A stretch of 64,000 nucleotides of DNA from Agrypnia vestita (lineage: Eukaryota > Arthropoda > Insecta > Trichoptera > Phryganeidae). The position numbers and the translations under genes are program-made. The stretch is taken from the NCBI GenBank assembly GCA_016648135.1, contig JADDOH010010282.1, positions 1 through 64,000 of the forward strand, given 5' to 3'. Every line of letters starts with the position of its first letter. Position 1 is the first letter of the stretch. The notes under the pieces are model-generated. The model ran no database searches. It saw only the letters and a list, made by a program, of their open reading frames with translations, and was not told the DNA's origin. Shown here piece by piece: positions 33,834 through 44,809 of this stretch.

Positions 33834-34478
33834 ACCATGTATTCACTAGGGGACAAATTGTCCCTCAACAGCACGCGCGGCATAGAGACTACGTGACGTT
33901 GCAATGTCATGCACTGTTCCGCGACTTCGCGCACAACAAAGCGCGGCATTTCTACGTGCCGTTGCAACGTTGCTATGCGCACGGTACCCGAGCGAGCTCA
34001 CTGCGACGCATAGAATATCCATCCTTCTTTCTCTTTGCAGTAAATAATTTCGCATCCACCACCTTTTTCTCCTCTTACGTTTCGATAAACTCGTTAACAT
34101 AAATGGATACGCAGTTGTCATCATAACCTCATAGGGCGACATTTCCGCGACGTGTGGAAAACAATAATTATTTGCAAAAAGGACCTTGTTTTTAATAATA
34201 TTCAATTTACTACAGTAAAACCTCGTTAATTTGAAATTGCGACTCAAAAAAACATTTCGAATTGCGCGGAACCCCATTTTCGCTAAATGACGAAGTGTAA
34301 ATAGATACCGCAGCTGTTATCATAACTTCATCGGGTGACATTTCCGCGACAAGATATGTGAGTCCCGGTGTGTACACGTCAAACGACCGCGTCATTGTCC
34401 CCGAAACATGAGCGTAGATGTTCATGCGACATGCCGCGCGGAATGCTGCGCTATTTGTCCCCTAGTGAATACATGGCT
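33834..34478. mobile_element. PIF/Harbinger-like element, non-autonomous
   Basis: The ends form an inverted repeat of at least 24 bp, CCATGTATTCACTAGGGGAC on the left (from 33,835) and its exact complement up to 34,476. TTAA lies at 33,830-33,833 and 34,479-34,482, consistent with a TTA/TAA-type target. The element is rich in CpG unlike its flanks. Inside, a ~55-bp segment with ATAACCTCATAGGGCGACAT is present twice (34,100-34,155 and 34,298-34,352). Confidence 0.7.
33846..34277 (-). pseudogene. N-terminal remnant of Harbinger-like transposase
   Basis: The minus frame of 143 codons contains AEMSPYEVMMTTA, then SKRKRRKRWWMRNYLLQRER. A basic run followed by RWWxRxxLxxR is the usual N-terminal signature of PIF/Harbinger nucleases. 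The DDE core is absent, and the rest of the frame (…CCARSRGTVHD…) runs into the TIR. The duplicated segment at 34,298-34,352 repeats the AEMSPDEVMI part. Confidence 0.45.
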
Positions 34479-34841
34479 TTAAGTTACATTAATCAAGTTA
34501 GATTTCGGCTATTCCACTAGAAAATTTGTGTATTAAGTAACAGCTACGCATTCATCCAAATATGCTGTCACGCCGTTTTTACCGATGCAGTAAAGAAGGG
34601 GAGAGTATCCTTCTAAAATCCAATTAATTTAATGAAATCAATACCTTTGGCTGGTCCAATAACATAGATACACGCGAGTCACCTACAACCGCCTACGAGT
34701 TGAATAAAATAATTCGTGTAGAATGCTGCTATTGTTGGTGTGATCCTGAAATGCCTCCACGACGTTTTTCTACGGTCTTGTACTCATTTTCCTACTGAAA
34801 TGTTACGGCTACTTTGACTGAAACGCAACAGAAGTATTTTA

Positions 34842-35760
34842 ATTATCAGACATCTGTGGGGATTTAGGGGAATGAAAATGGCTTTGTACAGGCCGCATGG
34901 AAAAGGCGCTTACAACTCATATATGAAAGCTTCACGCAATTTGAACATATATACAACTTCCAAAAAATGAATAAGCATGGTATATTCTATCATGGGTGGA
35001 AATGGCGAATGTTACAATTGTGTAAAGTGATCACTTAAGCCAACCATAAAAAGACAGGTCATAAGTCCTGTTACACCCAAATGACTTCTATACCTACTTT
35101 CCCATAATTAATACAGTTTCGTCTCTGTGAGATATCTATAATATACACTAATTGATTAATAATGTCTCTGTGACATAAATCCAGCACTGTTCTGAAAGAT
35201 TTGAACAAACTCAAAATATTCTGAATTGTAAATACTGGTAAAAAAGGAATTTAACAAAAATTGGAAATAATATTTCCTGGCGTATCCTAGTGTAATGCAA
35301 GTATTCGGATGAATTTCATTACACATTAATAAAGTATATTGCTCCCAAAATTCCGTAAATCAATTGTAGATTTTCTCATTAGCGACATCTGTGGGGATTT
35401 AGGGGAATGAAAATGGCTTTGTACAGGCCGCATGGAAAAGGCGCTTACAACTCATATATGAAAGCTTCACGCAATTTGAACATATATACAACTTCCAAAA
35501 AATGAATAAGCATGGTATATTCTATCATGGGTGGAAATGGCGAATGTTACAATTGTGTAAAGTGATCACTTAAGCCAACCAATAAAAAGACAGGTCATAA
35601 GTCCTGTTACACCCAAATGACTTCTATACCTACTTTCCCATAATTAATACAGTTTCGTCTCTGTGAGATATCTATAATATACATTAATTGATTAATAATG
35701 TCTCTGTGACATAAATCCAGCACTGTTCTGAAGGATTTGAACAAACTCAAATTATTCTGA
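34842..35760. mobile_element. 919-bp insertion made of two 377-bp direct repeats (family D)
   Basis: Unit 1 is 34,849-35,224 and unit 2 is 35,384-35,760; they differ at only a few positions. A 159-base spacer lies between. GAAGTATTTTA flanks the whole (34,831-34,841 and 35,761-35,771), a perfect 11-bp target-site duplication. No ORF of note. Diverged relatives are at 29,093-29,345 and 61,120-61,255. The long target duplication fits LINE-driven insertion rather than an LTR element. Confidence 0.8.
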
Positions 35761-35771
35761 GAAGTATTTTA

Positions 35772-36800
35772 GTACAAGCTGCGTTCACACGGAGGTTTAT
35801 TTCGGAGGAGATCTAATATCAGGTTTGCATTTATTCCTTACACTTAACTCTTAAAAACGAGGTAAACAATTTTAAATTAATTTAATTTAGAAACCTTTCA
35901 GTTTTAATCATTGAACAGAGTGTAAATTGCACAAACCAATTACAAAGATTAACTGATGTTCAAACTGTAGTAATTTGGATAAGATAATATTTTTTGAAAA
36001 CCAAGAGATTACTTTATTATAGTAATCATCAACCAATATTAAAGTAAAATAACGGCAATAAATGAGAAACTAGTTATAAGTTTCGATAGTAGCACGGAAC
36101 AGAGCAGAGGTGGAGGAAGAGATGACTAGACGCAGTGAGCGACTGGCCAAAGTTGATTCGGTGTTGATGCCCTCAATCCGAGTGTCGAGCAGAGCTATAA
36201 TCTATAGCATTACTTCAAATGCGGAAAGACAATTATTGAAGACATCGTCATAGTGAAACAAAAATGTATTTTGGGTATGGGTTCATGAGCAAGAGCACGT
36301 TCTGTCGGGTTCGTCCACAGAAAACATGAAAGAAGATTAAGTCCAGTTGACTGGGACAGTCAAGATATCCATGCTGCATAGGCTAGGCAATACGTATGGG
36401 TATATTTCTGATATTTTTAATTCCACTTTAGCACAATATAAAGATTCGCTACTAAAAGGTTTACACCCTGAGGTTCTGAATTCATAATGTAATCACAAAC
36501 AAATTTTTATACCTATTTGTTTAACCTTGTTTTTACTTCACATCTCATTTTTCTAAATTATATTTTATTTTACATACTTCACACCTATTTTTTCTAAATT
36601 ACTGTTATAACTTTAAACAACTATGTATACTATGTCAATTCTGTAATTTTTGCTGTTCTACTCTTTGGATTTCTTGTATATATTATTATATAAAAGGTAC
36701 TTCTGTGCTGTATATTGAAATAAATAAATATTCTTTCAGTAGATTAAATAATAGTATAAGATCAGTACGTGCTCTTCGACGTTCTAGAGTTTATATGTTG
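35772..36800. other. no recognised gene; unassigned GC-richer patch
   Basis: 36,090-36,380 is less AT-rich (GGAACAGAGCAGAGGTGGAG, TTGACTGGGACAGTCAAG) but no family could be assigned. The latter is a 7-bp inverted repeat. Confidence 0.3.
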
Positions 36801-36804
36801 TGGA

Positions 36805-37135
36805 AATTTATGCTCCACGGTAAGAGTCGAAAGATTTGTCACATCTAGCGTTAAGGTGGCCAAGAAACTTTTTTTGTATCTGTCCAAGTCTCGCAATGTA
36901 TGTAATTTTCTGCGGGTTCCACACTTGAGATGCATATTCCAGTATAATGCATATTACATGTAACAATGTACAGTAAATGAATGTACAGTACACTAATTTT
37001 AATTTTAGGGAGAACGGATTTTTAAACTTTTTGCGGGTACGCAGTATGATACCTTTCATGCTGTAGGCCTTTGACGTAATTTGATCGAAATGGTTCTTAA
37101 ATAGGAGTTTGATATCGAGGATTAAACCATGGTCC
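36805..37135 (-). pseudogene. LINE RT/thumb fragment (jockey/CR1-like)
   Basis: Minus strand reads LILDIKLLFKNHFD, then MKGIILRTRKKFKNPFSLKL, then ILEYASQVWNPQ...RLGQIQKKFLGHL. This is the segment after the RT palm in jockey-like LINEs (IRRxxxxFKNPxxLKxLYxxLVRSxLEYxSxVWxP). The duplicated VYCTFIYC region suggests slippage. Confidence 0.75.
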
Positions 37136-37706
37136 TTAATATATCCTCCTTATATATACATATATAAATTTTCATATATGCCAAGTTACTTATAACTAAA
37201 AATTGCATACGCATAATAATTAATACTCTTAACAATCCAATTGGATCCTCACGTGAAATCATGTGTTCATCTGTTCTGATGAAAAAGCATCATTTCAAAA
37301 TTTATTTTTTTATATTAATAATTATATCTTATAACATGGTTAACTTTATTAAAACATAAAAATATGTAAAATGTAATATTATACATTTACCACCCTACCG
37401 ATTTCAATTTTGAAATTTCTGTATATTTGCTATGGCTGTGTTTTTAGACCTTCACAATGGGACGAAGGTTGAAACAAAGTGATGTATTTTTTGTACTCGT
37501 TTTTGTAGCGTCAATCAAAATGTTTTCCACCCTTTGGCCATTTTCTTCAAAGCTTGCTCATGTAACCACTCAAAGATATTTCACCTTCGAGGTGGACTAA
37601 ATATAAAGTTGGATATTAGGTTTTTTAACTCTTTATATTTTAACGATATTTTTGAAATGGTACTATTGTAACGTGGTTCCATGGACATATTCATCTAGTA
37701 TCCAAT

Positions 37707-37828
37707 GAAAACTTCGCATACAACTCAATATGTCCCTGAAAACTTCGCATACAACTCAATATGTCCCTGAAAACTTCGCATACAACTCAATATGTCCCTG
37801 ATAACTTGGCATACAACTCGATCACTCT
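37707..37828 (+). repeat. 31-bp minisatellite, four copies
   Basis: GAAAACTTCGCATACAACTC starts at 37,707, 37,738 and 37,769; the fourth at 37,800 reads GATAACTTGGCATACAACTC. The first three are identical. Confidence 0.97.
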
Positions 37829-37929
37829 TTCAAATGAACCATTTAGCTATTTCAATTAATCTAACTCAATATAAAATACGCATGTACATCGTACATATCT
37901 AAACATAAAAATTCCGTACTCTGTCTGTT

Positions 37930-38078
37930 CCGTAAATCCTTAAAATTCTGGAATTCACGGATAAAAAAACGAAATAACATGGCTGGAGAAAGACTCGAAC
38001 CTCGAACGCGTAGACGGCAACGCGGCAACTAAACGACATAGCCACCACCGCTTCTCCCCGCACGTCAAAAATATACTA
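37930..38078 (-). repeat. diverged tRNA-like repeat (family B relative)
   Basis: Read on minus: GTGGTGGCTATGTCGTTTAG as A-box part, GAGGTTCGAGTCTTTCTCC as B box, then ATCCGTGAATTCCAGAATTT and GGAACAGACAGAG. Order and tail resemble family B. Confidence 0.55.
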
Positions 38079-38315
38079 TATGTACTACATATTGTAAGAC
38101 CAGGGCTTAGCTATCATGCAAAAAATTAATTTACGCCTCCAATGTTTGACGTTTGACAGACTCTTTACTATGTATAAATAATAAATAATAACTTAAATTA
38201 TGTCCCCTGATTTTTAACGCATTTACGGTTAGTATAAAATATAAAACTCAAAGACTGTTTGTTTTCGATGAAAAACTACACTTTTAATCATCTAATTTTG
38301 CAAAATGACCCTTTG

Positions 38316-38632
38316 TGTAAAATATAGGTATCAATCCTCTCTCCATGGCCATCCCACACCCAATATATATAAAATATAGGTATCAATCCCCTCTCCATGG
38401 CCACCCCACACCCAAAATGTATAAAATATAGGAATCAATCCCCTCTCCATGGCCACCTCACACCCAATATGTATAAAATAAAGGTATCAATCCCATCTCC
38501 ATGGCCACCTCACACCCAATATGTATAAAATAAAGGTATCAATCCCCTCTCCATGGCCACCTCCACCCAGTAGTATAAAATAAAGGTATCAATCCCCTCT
38601 CCATGGCCACCCCACACCCAGTATGTATAAAA
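38316..38632 (+). repeat. 52-bp minisatellite, six copies
   Basis: GGTATCAATCCCCTCTCCAT recurs at 38,327, 38,379, 38,431, 38,483, 38,535 and 38,585 (last spacing 50). Copies are about 90-95% alike by eye. Confidence 0.97.
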
Positions 38633-38747
38633 TTGAATATATATTGGCTTTTATGTTAACCATTTTTGTAATTACTTAATTACTGTTAGCTGTCGGTTTT
38701 CCGAATAAATTTAAATAAATAGTAAGTAATAAAATGAAATAAAAAAA

Positions 38748-39060
38748 GTAACCCATAAAAACCAAGTTTCTACAATACTCCCTTTCTCATTTTCGGGTTT
38801 CGTGTCTACCATATGCGTCGGAATCTCCACACAACTTACTGAATTGTATGAAAAAACCATTAAAAATTTGAAAAATCCAAAATTATACTATAATTTTTTT
38901 TTTAACGAAAATTTGATAGATCTTCTGAAGAAGATCAATCGTCGCCACGAGTCTACTTGCAAAGTTTCAGCTCGATTGGATCACGGGAAAAGGGTTAAAA
39001 ATAGATCCAAAGTTTTTTCGTCAAGCAAGCAGACGCCACGAGTTAAAAGAAAGGAAATAA
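38748..39060 (+). repeat. repeat family E, copy
   Basis: Starts GTAACCCATAAAAACCAAGT, then ACTCCCTTTCTC, and ends near GACGCCACGAGTTAAAAGAA. The open frame here (KINRRHESTCKVSARLDHGK) has a counterpart in the copy at 44,149-44,693 because the DNA is shared; I do not take it as a protein gene. Confidence 0.8.
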
Positions 39061-39592
39061 TAATAAAAATTAATAGTAAGGTAATAATTATAGTGATTTG
39101 AATATTACAGAATACAAATTTTATTTCGCAGAACTAATTGTACGTCGCTGGTATATAACATTAACGGAAAACAAACATTGCTTACATCCGAAAGACGTTA
39201 TTTAACAATATTTTATGTTTACACGAATAAATATGTTTTGGATAGAAAAGCGAGAAAATAAAAATAAACATACCGCTACGATAAAACGATCTTAGTGTTG
39301 TGTGAAAACTATGTTGCTATTGGAAATATGTTCATTTTTACTGTCATATTATAACAATAAAACCTGTGCTGTGATAGTCCTGCAGTGCAAAGCGGATGTC
39401 CGGTGCCACCCTCGGATGCATACACCCAAGGCTAAGTAGGCTTATCCACCCCCTGCGATTCTCGCTTGTGCAACCTTCGAGTTTATTGTTCTCACTTATG
39501 TTAACATTTATTTACTATGTGCAACGTATTATATACAGTTTGATCCAGTATCTTTAATAATATAAAATGTACCTATATAACGTAATATAATA

Positions 39593-40879
39593 TTAGGTCC
39601 TTACATATGAAATTGGCGTTTTGCCGTACTGGCAAATTTGATCTCAAATATCTTCTCTTTGTTTAGGAATTCCAAATCCAAATTTATACAGCTATTTACT
39701 CATGTATTTGTGTTTTGAAAATTATAATTCATTTGTTTTTTCCTCAATTGTTTTTTTCTTTGCGTCACTCAGTTTACAAAATGAAAAACTTGAAATATCG
39801 CGTTATTTACGAGTACGAGTTCCACCGTGGCACCAGTGCTGCAGAAACGGCTCGAAGGATTAATGATGTGTATGGCGACGGTGCCGCAAAAGAAAACACA
39901 GTGCGTTTTTGGTTCCAACGTTTTCGTTCTGGAAATTTCGACCTGCAGAACAAGCCCCGTGGACGGAAGGAGACCAAAATTGATAATGAAGAATTGAAGG
40001 CTATTGTGGAAGCGGATCCATCGCAAACCACATCCGAGTTAGCTGCAGGCTGCGGTGTTAGTGATAAAACTGTTTTAATCCACTTGAAGCAAATTGGTAA
40101 GGTGAAAAAGCTTGAAAGGTGGGTACCTCACGAATTGAGTGAAGCAAATCAACAAACGCGCGGTGACTGCTGCATTGCATTACTCAACCGGCACAATAAT
40201 GAAGGGATTTTAAATCGAATCATTACCTGTGATGAAAAATGGATCCTGTACGATAATCGGAAGCGCTCATCGCAATGGCTGAACCCTGCCGAACCAGCCA
40301 AACCATGTCCCAAGCGAAAATTGACTCCAAAAAAGTTACTTGTGAGCGTTTGGTGGACTAGTGCTGGTGTCGTTCACTACAGCTTTCTTAAATCTGGCCA
40401 GACGATTACGGCAGATGTCTATTGCCAGCAACTGCAAACCATGATGGAAAAGCTAGCTGCTAAACAACCGAGGCTGGTTAATCGCTCTAGGCCACTGCTG
40501 CTTCATGATAACGCTAGACCACACACTGCACAACAGACGGCTACCAAAATAGAGGAGCTTCAATTGGAATGTCTAAGACATCCACCGTACTCTTCGGACC
40601 TTGCCCCAACAGATTACCATTTTTTTCGAAATTTGGATAACTTCTTGCAAAGGAAAAAAATTCAACTCCGATGGGGCAGTCCAAACCGCCTTCAAAGATT
40701 TTATTGATTCCCGTCCGAATGGTTTTTTTAGTAAAGGGATCGATGAACTACCTATGAGATGGCAAAAGTGTATAGATAGCAATGGTACATACTTTGATTA
40801 AATAAATATATTATAATTAAAAAAAATCGGCTTTATGTTCCTCCCATACTAAACGCCAATTTCATATGTAAGGACCTAA
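39593..40879 (+). mobile_element. mariner element, irritans-like, near-intact
   Basis: Perfect 29-bp TIRs (39,593-39,621 and 40,851-40,879) beginning TTAGGTCCTTACATATGAAA, with TA on both sides (39,591-39,592; 40,880-40,881). Length 1,287 bp, normal for mariner. One transposase gene fills the inside, with a single frameshift near its end. Perfect ends suggest recent arrival. Confidence 0.97.
39781..40801 (+). pseudogene. mariner transposase, one frameshift
   Basis: Start chosen at ATG 39,781 (MKNLKYRVIYEYEFHRGTSA), matching family length; an upstream ATG at 39,715 would add 22 unlikely residues. N-terminal paired-like helix-turn-helix region about 1-110, WVPHEL linker at about 116-121, then catalytic D151 (ITCDEKW), D243 (LLHDNARPH) and D278 (APTDYHFF): D,D34D as in mariner. 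The frame slips near 40,650-40,665, in an A/G-rich run, and ends at 40,707 in the wrong frame. The true C-terminus (FIDSRPNGFF...RWQKCIDSNGTYFD) continues in the next frame to the stop at 40,799-40,801. All catalytic residues lie before the slip. The enzyme cuts and pastes the element at TA. Confidence 0.95.
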
Positions 40880-41022
40880 TATATGATGAAATATAGAAAG
40901 TAAAAAATATACAGTTATACGTTTAAAACTATAGTGAGATTGTGATGATTTATAATAGCTTATAATGATTTGTTCACCGATATAATAATAAAGGTAATTT
41001 GTTTCACTATCAATATTTAAAA

Positions 41023-41100
41023 ACTAGCTGTAACTAGTCATAAATGACGGTACTTATATATATTGGTTCCTAAGGAAAAAATACCTATTTATTTATTCAT
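41023..41100 (+). repeat. family B repeat, head fragment
   Basis: ACTAGCTGTAACTAGTCATA, ATGACGGTACTT, ATTGGTTCCTAAGG, CTATTTATTTATTC: the first ~75 bases of family B only. Confidence 0.75.
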
Positions 41101-41639
41101 ATAAAAAAAGATTAAAGTAATGTAAGTTTTCTGTTATTACAATTAATTATTCCAAATGGTATTTTCTAACCAATAACTTCAATTTATTACTTTTTTGTGA
41201 AAAGTATGAAAGTGTAGGTACATTTTTCTTTCTTTCTTATATTATGTTCATAACGCGTGTCTTGCAACTTTCATCAATTCAATTTTAATTATTTTAAATC
41301 TTCTTTAGAAAAAGAAAATACCTGGAAATCAAATAAATGTGGGGCCTACATTGGGGTTTACCTCTAAGTTAATAAATAAGCTGTGTCTGGAAAAATATTC
41401 GGCAAAATCAGTTTGGCACTTGAAGCTCTTAGATGCCTTTCAATCGGTACTCTTAAATTTATAGATTTTATTACCATTCAAGCATTATTGTTTGTTGATG
41501 CATTTCCACAGCCGTTGAGGGTTGCACTCATTAACTAATCTGTTTATGGATGATAGGTACCTGCATTCTAGATGTCTTTTTTTTCATACAATTAATAAGA
41601 AAAACTTTGATTTTTACCACTTATTTGTTGTACCAAATT

Positions 41640-42795
41640 TGTAAACCTTCATAAATATCAAAAGAATGATCCATGGAAAGGAGTCATCGCGAAATTTGGA
41701 AGGCCGGAAGTTAACCTTCAAGGATGCTGTTGGATTTCTGTGCAAGTAATGGCCTAACAATAACACTACTTTCCAGCACAAAGAAATACACAAATTCACA
41801 TGGTACCAGAGAAGGAGTAACGAAACGTGGCAGTCTCAAATCGACTTTTGTATAGCGGCCCCCGGAATAAAGAAATCCGTCACTGATGTACGAGTGAAGA
41901 GAGGAGCTGAACCAGGCACCGATCATTTTCTCTTCGTTTGAAAAGTGAACTGCGAACATTTTATGAAAAAGTGTAAGGGTTCAATAAAAAGTGGCGGCAC
42001 TAGGATAAAGTGGGAGGAGCTGCAAAATGAAGAGACCAGGAAAAGCTTCGCATAAAGAATAGACCAGGCATACGACAATTTGCCACCCAAAGAACTAGAT
42101 GCTAAGAGTGAATGGAATCTGTTCCAGAGTACAGTGGTGGAGTCAGCCAAAGAAACATGTGGGACTAAACAAGTTTCAAGCGGTAATAAGACCCAAAGGA
42201 CGCCTTGGTGGACTGAAATTGTACGGAAAGCTATCCATGAAAAGAAACAAGCTTACCGTGAATGGATTGGTAATCAAGAGGAAGGAAACCGAAAGAAGTA
42301 CCTCGAGAAAAAATCCGAGGCCAAGAGGGTAGTAGACATGGCCAAACAACAAGCATGGGAAAATTTGGGCGCCTACAAAGGAGGACCTGCAAGAGTGGAT
42401 AAATTCCTTCAATGAAGAGTGCACTCAAGTAGGGATGAAGATTAGTACTGCCAAAACAGAGGTTATGATCGTAGGAAGAGACCAAGAGCAGTGCTCGATC
42501 AGCATACAAGGGACCCAGCTGAAGCAAGTCGAAAAATTCAAATACCTTTGGGTGGAATTTTCTAGCGACGGGAGGCAGGAATGTGAAATAGATAGAAGAA
42601 TCGGAGCTGCAGCCGGCGTTCTACGCTCTTTATATAGTGCGGTGATAAGAAAATCCGGGCTTAGTGTCAAGGCAAAACTGACTGTTTTCAAATCTGTGTA
42701 CAGACCTACTCTAATATATGGCCATCGGATCCTGACGGAGAGAGTGAGATCAAGAGTCCAGGCTGCCGAGATGAGTTTTCTAAGGGGGTAGCGGA
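41640..42795 (+). pseudogene. RTE-type LINE ORF2 with RT core deleted
   Basis: In successive frames: endonuclease end (HKFTWYQRRSNETWQSQIDF, then VTDVRVKRGAEPGTDHFL; 41,795-41,940), linker (TPWWTEIVRKAIHEKKQAYR; 42,200-42,265), then, without the RT palm, the post-RT block from about 42,370 (EWINSFNEECTQVGMKISTA, KTEVMIVGR, KFKYLWVEFSSDG, RPTLIYGHRILTE, AAEMSFLRG). The YxDD active site is missing, so several hundred residues were deleted between linker and thumb. The endonuclease-RT design is that of RTE-like LINEs. Confidence 0.85.
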
Positions 42796-42799
42796 AGAC

Positions 42800-43560
42800 A
42801 AGGGGAAGAAGAAGATGACGATGATGATCCATTTCGAAAAGATAAATTTATTTTTATTTTCTTATTGTTTGTACTTCGATTTTTGATTTTTAATTTTTAA
42901 TATACATTATTGTATTTTCAACAAATATGTTCCAACAAAAAACAAAGTGACGAAAAAATGAAAATGATTTAAAGAAAATAATTTAAATTCGTATTAATTA
43001 TATTGGTAATGTCACCAAAAAATCGTTTTTCTCTTATTTATTATTTAAACAAAATAAGTAATTCACATTAGTGTCGTGAAAGTGGTGATTTCTATTTATT
43101 TTATTCATGTTTCATGTACTTGGAAACGTAAATTCCTGCTTAAAAGTTTCTTATTACGCCAAGGAAGAAGGATTGTACTGTTTACATTCATACGCTATGT
43201 GAGTATTTATTTGAAAATGTTATCTCCCCTACGTAGGTAACTACGTAAAGGATTTCAAGATGATTCTGCACGATTTTAGAAAACGTTACCTATATAGGCG
43301 TCGGATCAGCGCTACTATTGTTGACATTAAAGTGTCAAATCTTATTATAAGTAAAGAAAAAAATATTTGATACGCTTATTTATATCCGCATTGACTTAGT
43401 ACTTTTTGATATGCTTTTTACAGTAGTTTTATTTAAGTATTTCTTGTTCTATTTACTTCAACATTACATTTTTTACACAATTTTATTTATTTTTTACTAA
43501 CTAGTGCCTCATCAAGTAATTCTATTTTAAAGGACTCGATGATTTTAATAATTAAAATGT
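42800..43560. other. AT-rich stretch, no gene seen
   Basis: Only AT-rich DNA; no repeat or exon recognised. Confidence 0.5.
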
Positions 43561-43599
43561 AGGTACCTACCATTCGTAGTAATGTAAAGTAAAGTAAAC

Positions 43600-43925
43600 A
43601 AATCGAGCGCAAATATCACAAGTAAAAAAAACAACGAGGAAAAAACGGATATTATTCCGTTCTAGCTGCAACGGAACATTGGTTCCCGTCTTTGCTAAGC
43701 TCCGGTATGTATTTATACTATCTTTTTGGCGGTCCACAAAGTGGCGGCCGTAGCAACATGCGTTGAGCGGCCGGTCCGGGTTGGATAACCGGGGGTTCAA
43801 GCCTTATCTCCGGTCGTTTAGTTTCGTTTTTTAACCGTGAATTCGAACGAAATTACGGACTTTACACGAATGGACGGACCGACGGACGGACAGACGGACA
43901 GATAACGAAATTATTATGTTTGATT
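43600..43925 (+). mobile_element. family B tRNA-like repeat, 3' part
   Basis: TATCTTTTTGGCGGTCCACA, GTAGCAACATGCGTTGAGCG, B box GGGGGTTCAAGCC at 43,790, ATCTCCGGTCGTTTAG, tail GAACGAAATTACGGACTTTA, then (GACGGACA)n-like repeats and ACGAAATTATTATGTTTGAT. Matches 63,650-63,870. Confidence 0.8.
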
Positions 43926-44148
43926 GATTCCACCAATATTTTAGCCACGTCCTTCACACTGAGGAAGTAGAAAGTCGGATTTCCAGAGGAACTCTTTGTC
44001 CGCTCAAATATAATTTATCACTTACTATTAATAATTGTACATCACGCGACAACATTACGCAATTTTTGGTAGCTTTAAGAGTAGTTCTTGACGTGATGAT
44101 TTTATAAAAAGAGAGAAAGAGAGCACGCAAAGTCAGCGCGCCCTTTTT

Positions 44149-44693
44149 ACTCCCTTTATATTAACTCGTGGCGTCTGCTTGCTTGCTTGCCGGCTTGCCG
44201 TCAACAAAAACTTTGGATTGATTTTTGACCCATTTCCCGTGATCTAATCGAGCCGAAACTTGGCAAGTAGACTCGTAGCGAGGATCAAGAAGATCTATCA
44301 AATTTTCGTTAAAAAAATAAATAATTATAGTATAATTTCGGATTTTTAGTAATTTTATTGGTTTTTTCAAATTGGAATCATTTGAAAACTTTGATTACGG
44401 CGGTCCGATAACGTCGCGGAATATTTTCTAAATTTGAATTACTCCGTCGGCATGCATAATAGGTATTTCGCTACGATTGTCGAAAATCTAAATTGTTCAA
44501 ATTGACAAATATTTTTAGAATTTAATCTTCAAAGCATTAAGTGTCTTATCAAAGCTCAAAACATCTCACAATTTAGAAATATATTAAATTACTGTAAGTT
44601 TAGTGTTATGTTATATGTTTTAATTCGTCTTTAATTGTTGTTATATTTTACAAAGAAAGGGAGAATAATAAAAACTTGGTTTTTATGGGTTAC
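44149..44693 (-). repeat. repeat family E, longest copy
   Basis: ACTCCCTTTATATTAACTCG on the left, AAAGGGAGAATAATAAAAAC and TTTTTATGGGTTAC on the right. The left third matches 38,870-39,050 inverted. The middle (44,400-44,640) is not in the other copies. Confidence 0.75.
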
Positions 44694-44809
44694 TTTTTTA
44701 TACAAATTTCTCATGCTTCCTGTCTTTTTCATACATCTTGACATTTCATACATACGTTCACCTAGATATATTACACTATTAGTAGCAGAAACCTTAATGT
44801 CGGGATGGT

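Noticed and set aside
34210..34260. Complete pogo/Tigger MITE from the motif ACAGTAAAACCTCGTTAATT
   Set aside because: Only one end was found; no matching inverted end or TA duplication within the larger element.
38802..39101. 99-codon frame sharing ESTC.VSARLDHGK with a frame at 44,161-44,370
   Set aside because: Shared because both lie in repeat family E. The conservation is at DNA level, the frames start and end in different parts, and no domain is recognised.
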